A stretch of DNA of 64,000 nt from Xestospongia muta. Taxonomy: Eukaryota > Porifera > Demospongiae > Haplosclerida > Petrosiidae. This document shows, piece by piece, positions 1-12,395 of this stretch. Positions within the stretch are counted from its first letter, which is position 1. The number at the start of each line of letters is the position of its first letter. Below the pieces are notes generated by a model. The model had not been told where the DNA came from, ran no database searches, and worked only from the letters and a program-made list of their open reading frames with translations. Location of the stretch: the NCBI GenBank assembly GCA_963693285.1, contig OY848917.1:20962245-21026244 (forward strand), given 5' to 3'. The position numbers and the translations under genes were made by a program.

Positions 1-221
1 CATCATTACATCATGACTTATCCATTACATCCGTTGGGTCAGTTGACCTAAAACTCTCCAATACAAGTAATCTTCCATTGAGAAAAGATGTTCAAAATGA
101 GCCTGTCCTTGAAACATGACCATGAATCATCCTCTTCTTCATCTACAGAAAGTGAAGATGTACAGGAACATCAGATCATTTGACCACCATCACTGACAGT
201 ATGTAACCATCATTATTCCAG

Positions 222-314
222 AGTACAGTCTCAACTAATACCACAATTTTCACATGAGAACCTTGTTAATACATCAAGTGATGAAAGTGAAGACATTGAC
301 AAAGAAAACAGTTA
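222..314 (+). CDS. C-terminal exon of an unidentified gene
   Basis: A short open stretch follows an acceptor-like TTCCAG and ends in TAA at about 314. It encodes a Ser/Asp/Glu-rich tail ending SSDESEDIDKENS. An AATAAA polyadenylation signal follows at 396-401, which fits the end of a + strand gene whose body lies left of the window. Upstream bases 1-220 hold another Ser-rich stretch (HDHESSSSSSTESEDVQ) that runs into a stop. The family is not recognised. The acidic tail is of a kind common in nuclear and transposon-derived proteins, so it could be either. Confidence 0.3.
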
Positions 315-395
315 ACACATAATGGACATGATGTGACTTTTTATATTGTTTTATAAGCAAATAATAATATTGTATACTGTTTTAACAATATTTAA

Positions 396-401
396 AATAA
401 A
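396..401 (+). terminator. AATAAA polyadenylation signal
   Basis: A canonical AATAAA lies about 80 bases after the TAA of the + strand tail exon. It also separates that gene from the convergent acyl-CoA synthetase on the other strand. Confidence 0.45.
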
Positions 402-551
402 GTTAATATGTACTGAATTCAGCAGAAAAATAAGGTCAAATGAGTAAAGAGTTGACTATTAGCCTACTGTTTTAAATATTTTAATATTCCAGCAGACATT
501 AATAGTATCAAATAGTAAAGTGTCCAGTTACGAGGACAAAACTTATACAAA

Positions 552-3459
552 TCATTCAGCATACATCTGGGTGACATAATCATGATATTTCTCCACAACT
601 GTTTTTCGCTTGATTTTGAGTGTAGGAGTAAATTCACCACCATTAACACTGAAATCACAAGGTAGTATACAAAATTTCTATAAAAAAGTAGAGTGATCAT
701 ATTATTTCAAGAATCTTTCCAGAAATGTGTTAAATGTGTCTACAATCTTTGAAGCAATGGAAACATCCAATGCTTCAAAGATTGTAGTTTGTATAGACAG
801 TACACTATGTAAATTGTACAAACAAAACTACAGACATGTACTTCACCTACCTGAACTCTTGTTGATCTGCTAATAGCCTCTTCATTAACTTGTTCCATGC
901 CTTGTTGAATGTAGTCTTTCACAAGATCATCAGTCCTAGCCTCAGAAACTGAAAAAGAAAACATTCTCTAACTTTAAATCAAATTGTTTTATTATATAAA
1001 CCATAACTAGGATAATGTACATAACTGATGTATTACCTCAATGATAAGGACATATATGAACTATGAAGAAGTTATACACACCTAATTGTCATAATCAGAA
1101 AGTGGTATATCACTTACATATACTAACTTTACACAATTCATACATTACAAATTCTCATAGTGAGTACTAATGCTATCTGTATTTATTATAATAAATCACA
1201 GTGGCATTTTCTGGTTTGCACCTTCCTAAATAGCTAGTACTCTAGCTTTTTTCCGAAAATTTGCAGACCTACAAGGAATTTGAAATGATGCAAACCATTT
1301 CTAGTCAGAGTTATAACTCTTGAGCTAGTGATCATTCTCATTGTGAACGGAATATAGCAATCTGAACCAAAAAACCAAAATGACACAAGTAGCTAATGCA
1401 ATGGTATCACAATAACTATGATGTTTTTATTACAGTTGATTGTTACCTGTTGTAGCAGTGCAGCCAATTTCATTCAACATAAGTTTAGCAAGAGAATCTA
1501 ATTCTTCAGTAGGATTGCCAAGGTTATCAACCTAATAAAGATTTAAAGAATGACAATCACAAATGAACAAGAATTAGTGTACTATAATTTACTATAATTA
1601 TTGAGCAACAATTACCCGACATTTGATGGTTACAAACATAGTGAGGTAATGTTGATCATCTCCTATAACCATCACATTACTTAGAAGTCGCATCAACTTT
1701 AACATACGCTGGAAAAAGACAACAATAATATGATTAATATTGTATTAATAGGATGGATGATTGTTCTAGGGTTGCAATAAACATACAGGACCTTAAACAA
1801 ATTTTATTATACTTACATTTTCAATAGGTACTGGTGCAATATTTTCTCCTGCTTTAGTAATTATTAGTTCCTTAGATCGTCCAGTAATATAATAAAATCC
1901 TGCAATGTAGTATCATGAAATGAGTCATTAAAAATAATAAATATTGAAAGTGTAACATAACATGTAAATTAGCAAATCACAAATGAATTTAATTTGTTAT
2001 CTAATTGGTCAATAACAGGTCACAATTATCCATAAATATGTGTCGTGGACACATGTCACTCTAATTCTAACATACACTAAGTTCGTGCTTTTTTTCCTTA
2101 AGGAATAGAGACTACTAAAGCAATATTGTACACTAACTACTAAGTCAGTTAAAAACCTTCCCACCCATTATTTCATTGCTCAGTAACACTCAGAAGGATA
2201 AAATTTTCAAAAGTCCTATAATACCATCCATGCCATTTGGGCATCATACTGGCCTCTTTGGGCAACTAGTAACTTCAATTTTCATCTATAATCTATCAAT
2301 TTCACATATTGAACAATGTGAAGAATATTCCATGTCATTATTGTGAGAAACAAATCATAATAACTTTATTGAACATACCATCATCATCCATATTTCCAAT
2401 ATCTCCTGTGTGAAACCAGCCATCTTCATCAATACAAGCTTTAGATTTCTCTTCATTAAGATATCCCATAAACACATGGCATCCACAAAGACATACTTCT
2501 CCATCACCATTTGGTCCAGGACTATCAATTTTAACCTCACCAGCCATAAGTGGACATCCAATAGAAGTCTGTTTGAATTTGTCTAAGGAGAAAGTAAACA
2601 AATAATAGATAACTATATACTAAATGTATATCTCAAAGTGAACAGAATATATATGCATCAACAACATTAGTCAACTATTACTTCAGAGCTTCATTCAACT
2701 TGTTACTGATTAATTCACATGTCAGACAATCCTATAATTAGTTCTTATATTACTTTATTCTATTGTCATATGTAACATTTGAAAATAACAAACTAAATTT
2801 ACCACATACTCTAACAGTCAATAAATATTGCAACCAACAAATCTTTATGAAAGCATCAACAGCAATACTGTGATTTTAATAGCTCTAAAACAGCAATGAA
2901 AGTACCATCAAAACAATGTTGAGACATTTTGACATTTTGACATTTTGATTAGACTGTCGTTGAGGAAATTCACTTCTACAACATGTCCATTATTACAAAT
3001 GACAAACATAGTAAAGAAGCATTACACTACTATAATCCATCTTTCATAAAACACTCAACACACATGTTTATCCAGTCATCCTATCACCACTAGATAATGG
3101 AAAGCTGCTTGGAAAAATTAAAGATTAGATATAGTCAATGAAATTACTAATATGACAGTAAAGCCAGTCCTATTTATTGTACAAACATTCCAAGTCCAAC
3201 AAATTAAGAAACAGTGGATTGAGACACAAGCAACTTGTGTCAATGGTCAATCTAATATTCTTTGGACTAATCCTTTCTTAGCTAACAGTTTGGTTAACTT
3301 AACTATGTTTTTGCTAGACAACCTTCCAATGAACAGGTGAAATATATATTGTTTACCTAATGTGTTTAGACAACCTGCTGCTGTTGTTTCAAACCATATA
3401 CCTGAATAGTCAGGAAAGAAGTCACTCACTGTGGTAGGCAAAGGAGCAGCTCCAGAACC
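552..3459 (-). CDS. Long-chain acyl-CoA synthetase, bubblegum (ACSBG) type, 3' half
   Basis: Seven - strand exons with GT/AG borders splice in frame: 3357-3459, 2379-2582, 1817-1899, 1616-1708, 1447-1531, 851-948 and 552-677 (stop 552-554). The product is the C-terminal half of an AMP-forming acyl-CoA ligase, which activates long-chain fatty acids as acyl-AMP and then acyl-CoA. Visible landmarks are GSGAAPL, then GEVCLCGCHVFMGYL, then GWFHTGDIG, then ITGRSKELIITKAGENIAP, and the end segment GGEFTPTLKIKRKTV with the catalytic-type Lys. The order and spacing match vertebrate ACSBG1/2. The N-terminal half with the P-loop-like AMP motif was not found up to about 5 kb, so the gene either has a long transposon-filled intron or is a truncated copy. 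The intact phases argue for a real gene. Confidence 0.8.
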
Positions 3460-4978
3460 CTAGAAAAGTCACACCAAACAAACATATATTATCATTATGA
3501 CAGTAAACATTATATCACTAAGTCAGTCAGTAAACAAATGCCTATTGCAAGTGAATGCAGTGTTGTTCATATAAACAAGCACTCATGTGAACTAAAACTC
3601 CGCCCTATTTTAATGTCAATTTTAAAATGACACAGGTAATAATAAGACATCCATATTTAGAACTAATTTCCTCAATGGTGACAATGACTCCATAACAATG
3701 ATTCAACCTTTTATGTATATCAACCACACCCTCTCTAGTGGGAATTTGTAGTTATGTGTGAATCACAACACCTCAATGTTATCACACCCTAATGTTACCA
3801 CACCCTCCATAGTGGGAATTTGTAGTTATGTGTGAATCACAACACCTCAAAGTAAACAATTCAATGAATATTTTCAGATAATTTCAAGAATTGATGAATA
3901 TAGTTTGTCAGAGTTGAGAAGAGTCACTTATTAAAAAAGGTGTTGTATGCATGGAATGCATATAATAGGTGAGGTATTTCCTCACCTATTTAATACAATT
4001 AGTGGCTGTAGTGCTGAAGTGCATTTTAATTTTATTCATTATTTGTTCATGTGTATGTGCATGTCATACAAACACACCTCATTTTCTCTCGTGTTCATGA
4101 AGACGTCAAAGCACTTTTTTGAAAAGGCATGTAAATAATGTTTGTACTTTAAGTACTTTTGAAAGTACTTGTGCTTGTGCTTCAAGTACAAGCATTTAGT
4201 ACATGACCCCAACCCTGATTACAAGTACAAATCACATTGTCAAAAAACAAATAGTGAATCATGGCACTACATTTCTACACATAGCAATGATCAAATCATA
4301 AAATTCTTATTGTTGTACTATTAATAGGATCTGGATCTAGTTGATAAAACTCAATACTCAAGTACTAGTAATAGCAAAACTGTTAGAAGCCAATAGAAAA
4401 CACTAAATCCTGAGCTTTTTGAATGGAGTATAGGGTTCAAATTCAGTAAGTAATAGTGAAATATATACTTAATTAGGAAGCAGAATACTTGCAACAGTTG
4501 ACAGTTACATTTTGTTGTTGAAATGTCTGGTTAATTTCTATAAACTATGCCAATGGCTATTAAGAAAAAAGACAGCTTGAGTTTAACCATAGATACATTA
4601 AAAGGAGGGATTGGAAACAGAAGCTTACTCACGTGTTCATTCCCATATAATTTATATGACTGGGTGGTACACCTTTCATCTTCTCCGTGTTACGCCTCCG
4701 ATCCACTACAATCACCAGCTGTTTGTCCCTTTTTTGGAAAAATCAAAGTGAGTAGATACCTTAGAAAGACATATTTATGAAGGACATAACCTCCCTTGTG
4801 GACCTCTGACTAACTTTTGTTTTTTTGGCTGTAAATACTGAGGCTATGATGTTTTTTTACCATGTTTTGTCCCGTTTTGTCCCCATAACTATCCTCAGGA
4901 GCAACTCTGTTATTTGAAACTTTCAACTTAAATTTAGACTGAAAAGAAAAATAGACTAGTAGTATTTTTGTTATAGGT
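3460..4978. other. Noncoding stretch with a two-copy direct repeat and a small palindrome
   Basis: No convincing exon was seen on either strand. A repeat of about 55 bases (containing AGTGGGAATTTGTAGTTATG) occurs at 3723-3780 and again at 3797-3851 with few changes. An 11-bp palindrome, AATAGGTGAGG and its complement, sits at 3964-3990. Confidence 0.6.
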
Positions 4979-6003
4979 ATGCCACGTCATTTCAGACTCA
5001 GTCACAAAAAAGACAGGGCCCGAGCTAAGAGACAGAAGGTAATTATAAATCTGTTACAAAATTAATACTCATTTATTGTATAGGGTAGTGAGTCTTCACT
5101 GATTACTGAAGATGATAATGAGTCAGCTATAGATTCAGTAGGATTGTCATGTACAAGCTTTTCCTTGACAGTTTTCTCAGATTCTGATGTAACATCAGCT
5201 CCCTTGTCACCAACCAGACCAACCAGATGAACTGGAAGTTGAACCTGGTCATATATCCAAGCAAATCAATCAGCTAATTGGCCCTCTAGATATGGACCAA
5301 TTTAAATTATTACATCACACTTAGTTAATGTCTGGCCTTAGAGGATCAGGAAATGATGACAACAGTAACTTCATTCAACTTCTTCTTTTTTGTTGTGATG
5401 AAGATGATAGAATGACATACTAGATGGAAAAGAAATGGAATAGTTTTATCTCACCTCAAGCTCAAAATGAACTTATTCAGACGATGGCTATACAAGTATT
5501 GCCTGATCTTGTATGTACTATTCAATACACCCCATTCTTTACCATTATAGTTGATGAAACTACTGATATTTCAAATAAAGAGCAAGTACTTATCACACTT
5601 AGATAGGTTGCTGAGGATCTACAGGTTCATAAGGATTTCATTGGTTTGTACATTGTTGATGACATTAAAGTTACTACACTAGCTGAAGTTGTGAAGGATA
5701 CTCTTTCTCGTTTAAATCTTTCAATTAATAAAGTATGTGGTCAACGTTATGATGGTGCTTTAGCAATGGGAGGTTGAAAAAGTGTGTTGGCAAAGTTGAT
5801 TGTGGATGAAGAACCCTGTGCTATCTACATACATTGCTATGGCCATGCTCTCAACATCGTTGTTGATGTTGTCAAAGGTTGTGCTGTAATGAAGGATGCC
5901 CTTGACGTGACCCATGAGGTGACAAAGTTGCTAAAGTTTTCACCACATTGCTGTCAAATGTTGCTGCTGAGGATGATTAGGAAATGGTTGAAAAGAACAT
6001 AAA
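4979..6003 (+). pseudogene. Broken hAT-family transposase (ZMYM1/DUF4371-like)
   Basis: The frame from 5424 reads as the RNase H-like core of a domesticated-type hAT protein. IIVDETTDISNKEQ carries the first catalytic Asp, CGQRYDGALAMGG follows, and then the CYGHALNIVVDVV segment. The reading is interrupted by in-frame stops at about 5604 and 5775 and by frame changes after 5940. A possible N-terminal exon at 4979-5038 (MPRHFRLSHKKDRARAKRQK, followed by a GTAATT donor) may belong to it. No C-terminal dimerisation domain is seen; the sequence gives way to a fragment on the opposite strand at about 6005. This is a dead copy. Boundaries are uncertain. Confidence 0.7.
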
Positions 6004-6381
6004 GCTAAGTCAAGTTCACCATTAGAATTCTGAACAACACAATTACTCCATTCATATATACTGTGGGCAACAGACATACTTGATAAAGTTCTGATGACAG
6101 CCAGCATTAACAGAAAGAACATCCTTTTTGGACTTTGGAAGGTTTGCGATAATTGATTCAGGAAAAGATGGAACAATTTGACTTAGGGTAGAAAAGAAAA
6201 TGCTAAAAAACTTCTGAAAGACATTAATAGCAGTGTCTGATAGCTTGAAAATGTCTGAAACATCAACATGAAAAACGTGTACAAGTGAACGACATCTACT
6301 TTGTCTTCCATCACACTGTACACATATATTACAACCATTAGATGTTGGAGTTTTCAAGAGTTTAAAGGCAAATTTCAACAA
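6004..6381 (-). pseudogene. Fragment of an unidentified transposon-type protein, opposite strand
   Basis: Two overlapping - strand frames read as one frameshifted protein piece. It begins KLLKTPTSNGCNICVQCDGR, passes SKKDVLSVNAGCHQNFIKYV, and ends CSFQPFPNHPQQQ. The Cys pairs plus the FPNHP motif look like the conserved N-terminal part of a group of metazoan transposon proteins, but I cannot name the family with confidence. It lies back to back between a hAT remnant and a pogo remnant, both on the + strand, so it is probably a separate insertion or an inverted scrap. Confidence 0.35.
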
Positions 6382-6404
6382 AGTATGTAAAGATTTTCTC
6401 TTCG

Positions 6405-7231
6405 CTCATCCCGGAGCGAAGTATTCGCCCTGAAGATCTAACTCACCTTCTTTCTCTTGCCTGGCCTAAGGCACTGACTCCAGTCAATGTAATGAAAGGA
6501 TTCAAACAATATCAGATAGGCTTTTGGCTCCATCAAAGGTGTTTTCTCCTGAACCAGAACGTGACGAAACACCTGAAGCAGCTAGTTTTTGTGACCCAAG
6601 AAATATTTCAACAGATATTTCTGATATTCTTTCACTGCCTAAAGCTCAGTCTTCACAGAGTGTGGGATCGTTCAATAGTGATAGTGCAAGATGTATTACT
6701 AATGATTCATTTATTGCCGAGAAGGAAGAAGAAGAGAAAAGAAAAGAGGAAGAGAAGAGAAAGAAGGAAGAAGAAAAAAAAAAGAAGAAAAGAAGAGAAA
6801 GAAGGAGAAAGAAAAGAAGAGAAAAGAAAACGAGAAGAAGCGTAAGGAAGAGGAGAGGCAGAAAAAAGTAGAGGAGAAGAGACGAATCCAAGAGGAAAAA
6901 AAGAAAAAGGAGGAGAAAGGAAAGAGAAAGAAAGCAGGTGATAGAGTAGTTAGTAAGATTCCAGCACAAACAAAAAAGAGGTGTGGTTCTGTTCAAGGTA
7001 CTGGAAGACCCATAAAACGGTGTAAAAAAAGAAAACATGGACACAAGTCACACAATGTCATGGCCCACTTGTTCTGGTTCTTACAATGACATCGATGTAT
7101 CTCATACATGGGTTTGTTGTGAAGGATGTGAACGCTGGTGGCACTTAGAATGCTTAAGTTTCACATTAAATGAACTATCAGATGAATATTATTGTAATGA
7201 ATGTCTGCAGACCTATTGTTTTTCTCTTTGA
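6405..7231 (+). pseudogene. C-terminal part of a pogo-like transposase with Lys/Glu-rich coil and PHD finger
   Basis: The frame at 6420-6510 reads AWPKALTPVNVMKGFKQ, the hallmark after the pogo DDE domain (AW, then T, then GF near the end). A frame change near 6515 leads to LAPSKVFSPEPERDE, which is the next conserved pogo piece. A Lys/Glu/Arg-rich coiled coil of about 100 residues follows (6720-6950, itself with frame changes), then a basic stretch, then a PHD finger at 7037-7231 whose core is WVCCEGCERWWHLECL and YYCNEC. The N-terminal helix-turn-helix and most of the DDE domain are missing. This is a decayed transposon end, not a host PHD gene. Confidence 0.65.
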
Positions 7232-7646
7232 AGCATTTTTATGCTTGTGTTTCATGATACATTTAAACTGTCTCATAATAGATATACTGTCTCATAATAC
7301 CTTCACTGAGGAGGTCAATAAATTGTGTGTGCATTTTGCATTTAGAATTCATTTGCAAAGTTTCTTGTAATCATAAAACCTGAGGTACTTAGTACTCTCA
7401 AATAGCACTAAAAGATTCATCTAAAAATCATTCCTGTAAAAAAGGAAAGATTAGTTTCTTAAGTGTCTCATAATTAGGGCGTGTATTCTATAGATGTTTA
7501 TGCCAGCTTCACTATAGTGCTGAGCGGTATGGAGGTATTATAGTTACACTGCATACATTAATTCCAAACTGTTTAGATTTTAGCAATACTGTATACCATT
7601 TTAACTTAATTAGAACAGGCAATATTGTACTAGCACATGTTACAAA
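7232..7646. other. Noncoding stretch with a candidate hAT end
   Basis: No gene was seen. At about 7515-7550 the sequence TATAGTGCTGAGCGGTATGG resembles the terminal repeat of ZBED-type hAT elements and may be the left end of the hAT copy that follows. A matching right end was not found. Confidence 0.3.
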
Positions 7647-9425
7647 ATGGCAGATCTCCATGCACTAGATGCTGACAGTTCTTTGGTGGATACTGGTGTG
7701 ATTGATGTTGAACCACAGCTAGTAAGCAAACCGAACACGACATCTAAGGTATGGAAATACTTTGGACTGGCTGTGGAGGAAAGAGGAAAGCCCAAGAGTA
7801 GAGTGATCTTCCAGTGTGCGGAATTTGTTTTTTAGAAGTATCTGCAAATTGGGGAAATACAAGTAATCTTTGCACTCACCTTCCAAAGAAACACCCAGAG
7901 AAGTACCTTGATGTAAACCTACTACGTCTTCATCTACAGCTGGCAGTACTACAACTCACTCCAGTAAACAAGGACAGCAGACAATGGAACAGTGTCTGGC
8001 TAACACACAATTGATCAGAACACAAGAGAATTACAAAGGCTGTAACACATTTCTTGGCTAAAGACATGGTCCCACTGTATCAACTTGACAAAGGTGGATT
8101 CAGAAAGATGATTAAAGCAATCAATCCTCGATATCAAGTCCACACAAGGATTGTTTTAACAGAGTCACTATACCATCTCTGTATGATGAAGTACACATTG
8201 ATGTGGAGAAGGAAATGGCAGACAACACATTCTACTATTCAACAACAACAGATCTATGGTCTTCCTGTACAACAGAACCCTACTTATGCTACACCATCCA
8301 TTACATTGATGATGACTGGATCTTGCAATGTCATTGTCTTCAGGCACATTTCATGCATGAAAGCCACACTGGTAACAACCTCCAGGATGCTTTCATCAAC
8401 TCTTCAAGAATGGAACCTCGATGACAGCAGACAAGTTGTCATTACAACTGATAATACATCTAATGTGAAGTTGACATGTCAGTTACTGAAGTAGAGACAA
8501 CTATCCTGCTTTGACCATAACTTATATCTGGCTATAAAAAATAGTCTATCTGAACAAAAGTGGATCATGTTCTTCACTTGTCTCGTCAGATTGTGTCTGC
8601 TTTTTCATCTAGTTGGACAAGAACCAAAACTTTTGCTGATGTTCAATAACAAAGAGGTTTGCCACTAAAGAAGCTAAATGATGACATGTCAACACATTGG
8701 GGTTTGACATCACTTATGCTTAAGTGAATTAAGGAGCAACTTGATGCCATTTGTATTGTTCTCAGAAATGACAGGAAAGCAAGTCACTTGGTGCCAACAT
8801 GGCAGGACTGTGATGTCATTGATTCAGTTATTGTCATTCTTTCATCATTGGGACAGTTGACAGACTTTTTATCAGGTGAGAAGAGAGTCCCCTGCTCAGT
8901 TATTAAACATATCTTCGAGAATATTCTTTCTGATAAAGATATCACTCTAACTCAAGAAATGAAACCCACAATTAAACAGGATTTACAAAATTGTTGATAT
9001 TTCTACTTTCTTAGATCTGTGTTCATTTCTTGATCCCCGCTTTAAGGGACAATATAGTAATGAAGAGAGTGAGGTTTCAGAAAAAGTGTATGAAGAAATG
9101 AAACTAGTTGGGACATCGAATGACCGATTGAGCAAGTCAGCTGACACTGAAGAACCATCACCAAAAAGAGGAAAGTTCAGTCAAGATTTTGGATAAAGAG
9201 TTGTTAGCATACCACAGACTACTGTTTCAGTAGAAGAGAAAGCTAAACAAGAGCTAATGATGTACAAGCAGCTACCAGTACCAAACATTGGTGATAATCC
9301 TCTAAAGTTGTGGAAGTCTGAAGCAAGCCGTCTTCCAATCATCTCCAGGGTAGCATGCAAGTATCTTCGTGCATGTACCACTAGTGTCGCATCATACCTT
9401 CAGTACTGGAGGCAATATTGTCACT
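7647..9425 (+). pseudogene. Broken hAT transposase, ZBED1-like
   Basis: The order of domains is that of a ZBED1-type hAT. A BED zinc finger spans 7741-7910 (VWKYFGLAVEERGK and then HLPKKHPEKY, with a frame change between the Cys and His halves). The RNase H-like core lies at 8090-8490 (TTDLWSSCTTEPYLCYTIHY and VVITTDNTSNV, followed by CFDHNLYLAI in a new frame). The C-terminal hAT dimerisation segment ends at about 9400 (KAKQELMMYKQLP, then RVACKYLRACTTSVAS). At least five frame changes or stops break it, so it is inactive. Confidence 0.75.
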
Positions 9426-9740
9426 AAAAAAAGTTCTTTAAAACCAAATAAGGTCAACCAACTAATTCTTTTAGCAAAGAACCTGAAATAATGATTCATT
9501 TTCATGATTTATCATTTTGTACATAATTAAGGTTTTTAGTTATGTCGTAGAACATGGATACTTTGTATCATTGATTATACCATGAGAGAAATCTGATACC
9601 ACTCAACACTATTTCACTATCAACAATTTCTTCATCTTGCCAGACTTCTATTACATCATCCTAGTTACAATTTAACAAAAATGATAATATCTACCAGAAC
9701 AGTCCACCAGTACATGTATTTGAGACCACTGACTGAAATA
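9426..9740. other. Noncoding stretch
   Basis: AT-rich, with no reading frame, repeat or regulatory element that I can support. Confidence 0.5.
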
Positions 9741-10320
9741 TTAAGACATGTAATAAATGAAAGTGAATGAAGGAACATATCTTACTCTATATGAGTAGTA
9801 CAGTGAACTCACTGTGTTTTTATTATCATTGTCTGTTGTTTCATTACATAAGTGATTAACATCACTGCTAGTATGTTTGCCAGCCACAGTATGTTTGGTC
9901 ATTTGACTACAGCATGGACCATCAGACACGATACGATCAAGCTCATCATTATGTACACCAAACTCTTCTTTTGAACAAAATACACTATTCTAACACTGCA
10001 GTAATGCATATGGTCAGAGTAACTCATTGTCAATGTTGAGTCTGCCAGCATATCAAATGGTTCCTCCAAAGCTTAATGTAAATAACCATCGTTGTCACCA
10101 TATTGATTATCTTATATATACATGACATACTAAACATCCTTAAGAGATTTGTGAAGCTATTTGTTACCACTACTTTTCTACTACAATTGTAGTACAAACG
10201 CTTATGAGCATAATACTTTATCCTGGAAACTTCTTTGTCACAGTGTCCACAATAAATAAACTTTGACTTCATTGTATTCGTCTTCATATTGGTCACCATT
10301 TCTAATGTGGGCTGGTCCAT
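9741..10320 (-). pseudogene. 5' exons of an unidentified transposon-type zinc-finger gene
   Basis: A - strand exon beginning at 10,320 encodes FIYCGHCDKEVSRIKYYAHK, one zinc finger of the C-x2-C, K-x-V-S, Y-x2-H type that opens many large metazoan transposon proteins. A second - strand exon (about 9741-9985) encodes FGVHNDELDRIV followed by SDGPCCSQM and an Asn/Thr-rich linker, and ends at a GTAAGA donor. No catalytic domain is visible downstream because the hAT remnant follows. It may be the start of the same kind of element as the fragment at 6004-6381. Family unknown. Confidence 0.4.
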
Positions 10321-10440
10321 TAACCCATCCTACATACAGAGCTCACGTGCTATCTGTACAAAGAAATGGTGGTATCAACTCGGGAGCTTTTTTATAGTCA
10401 GTGACCATTAGCACATATAGCTACCAGATGTGGCAGAAGA

Positions 10441-11570
10441 TTGCTACCCGTTACAGATAATTCATCATTGTATGGACCAAATGAAAGTTTAATTGACAGA
10501 AATGATTTGCAAGTTAGTTTAGATGAGCTCAATGATCATGGCTTTGGTACTGATGACTATGAAAGTTTTGAATCTGGTCTGGGAACACCACCTCCTACAT
10601 CCACTCCATTGTCTCACTGTGTTATAAACACATCCAGTTCTACTCCTGTTAGTGCTCCCTCTTATCATCGTGTACATCACTCAGTCTCAGCTGCCAGCAG
10701 TTTCTCCCCAGTCTCATCCCCACCACTTACAACCCACCACTTGTACACCTCCACAATCAGGTAATATCATAGGTATGTTACAAGAACAACAAACTCTTCT
10801 TCACCGAATCATCAATGAACAAGAAGAAATGAGTAAATCTGTCAAGAAAAACAATGAAAGAATTGAAGCCTGAATGATCAAAGTGAATCATAGTAATTCC
10901 TCTTCTGGAGAGAAGCAAAGATTGATCACAAGACTTAACTGTTAGTACAGTGTCCACATTCTCCACTTATTATTTTATCATTGCTTGTGTAAATACAGGA
11001 TAAACAAAATCCATGGGGCATTAGAGGAAGGATTTCATCCAGGTGAAAGGTATCTTTTTAGTTTTAAAAAAGTTTGATACTTTTATTATACATGCATGTA
11101 TTTCCCATAGCTCCCTTTCCCCTTTCAATATCAATGTGAAAGCTAAAACTATTGAAGAAATATGTGGTTATGAAAATTTGATGTATTCAGAGAAATAAGT
11201 GAAAGGTAAATGTTCAGAATGAAAGTTAAATATCGTTTTATACTATTTTCCTTCAAATTTAGCATGCTGTTCAAAGAAAAAATGATGCATGGAGATATAC
11301 CTGGAAGATGAATGATAATGAAAAAATTATGCTAAAAAAAGCTAAAGATAAAAATACAGAGCCAGACGACGACAAGTAAGTCAATGTGCAATCACTCTTA
11401 CCTTGACTCTTACCTTGTTAGAAATTTGATGATCGTTCACTTGTTGTCAGTGAAGCAGAAATGCCCCGCCCCATTGGAGAAAAATTAATATATGTCAGAA
11501 GAGTATGATGACAAATCAGATGATCAGTTACAATTGGTTGTACATCATCCACAGTGGTACAGTGGTGTTC
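10441..11570 (+). pseudogene. Remnant of a spliced coiled-coil gene (possibly BEN-like)
   Basis: A Ser/Thr/Pro-rich exon at 10,441-10,760 (ESFESGLGTPPPTSTPLSH) ends at a GTAATA donor. The continuing frame encodes a coiled coil, MLQEQQTLLHRIINEQEEMS. Short exon-like pieces follow at 11,000-11,045 (INKIHGALEEGFHPGER), 11,115-11,200, 11,265-11,378 (WRYTWKMNDNEKIML, ending DDDK) and 11,425-11,574. A last piece reads TELIVKPGRVGSPLLSRPP at 11,634-11,700, with a stop soon after. The coil followed by short exons recalls BEN-domain transposon proteins, but I do not see the BEN core clearly. In-frame stops suggest decay. Confidence 0.3.
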
Positions 11571-11799
11571 AAGAGGTTAGTTTATCAATTCCATTGTAAT
11601 TGTTAGTGAGTTTAGTTTCAAAACACCAGAACTAACTGAGCTAATTGTAAAGCCAGGACGTGTTGGTTCTCCATTGCTCAGCAGACCACCCACAGAAGCT
11701 CCTGACTGAGCTGTTGACCCCAATTGGAAAGGCAAGATAATGTTTTTTTTGTTTTTAAAATTCATGTCAACTGATTTTTTCGTTACAGATGCATCCATT

Positions 11800-12395
11800 T
11801 AAATCTACATAAAGCCACTAAACACCTGAATTCATTGAACAGTGATTGCTCACAAGCTACATGTATTTCATAATTGTTATTGTTTATTATCATCAACTCT
11901 CAATCATTGATTATCATTTTTTGTAAAATATACTAATATTTTAATGATTGTATAGCTAAAGAGTTCTCAAGGATACTTCGGTAGTATACAAGAGGGTGTG
12001 CATTGAGTAGGTATAGTGTACAAGTGATATTCAAGCTTGCATACATGGTGTTCTCCATCTAAACTACACTCTTGTACATGTGTGTGCATTTCTAACCCAA
12101 TATCTCAGCTTGTTCACACAAAGTGCCACAGATTGGACATGGAATTTCCAAGTTGTGAAATTTCCTAACAAATTGCTGTGTTAACTCATGGAAGTGAAAT
12201 TTTAACATGTAACAATTAACTTGTGAAAAGTACCTTTATATCACAAAAAACGCTGGAAAGGGAAGAAAATAGAAGACAAAATTTGCACTTTCTTGTTCTG
12301 CCATTTTACTTCATGTTGTGGGCATGGACAAACAATGACATAGACAGGGGGACTCGTGTTTTCATGTGTTAGTCTTTAGTATAGCCTTTATAACT
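11800..12395. other. Noncoding stretch
   Basis: No gene was seen. The phrases TTAACTCATGGAAGTGAAAT and TTAACATG near 12,180-12,210 are distant echoes of the minisatellite that is abundant from 13.4 kb on. Confidence 0.4.

Noticed and set aside
6646..7044. 132-codon - strand frame rich in Leu/Phe/Ser
   Set aside because: It is the antisense of the Lys/Glu-rich coiled coil of the pogo remnant.
11577..11798. 73-codon - strand frame
   Set aside because: The + strand reading (VKPGRVGSPLLSRPP) is more protein-like and continues the + strand gene remnant; the - frame has no motif.
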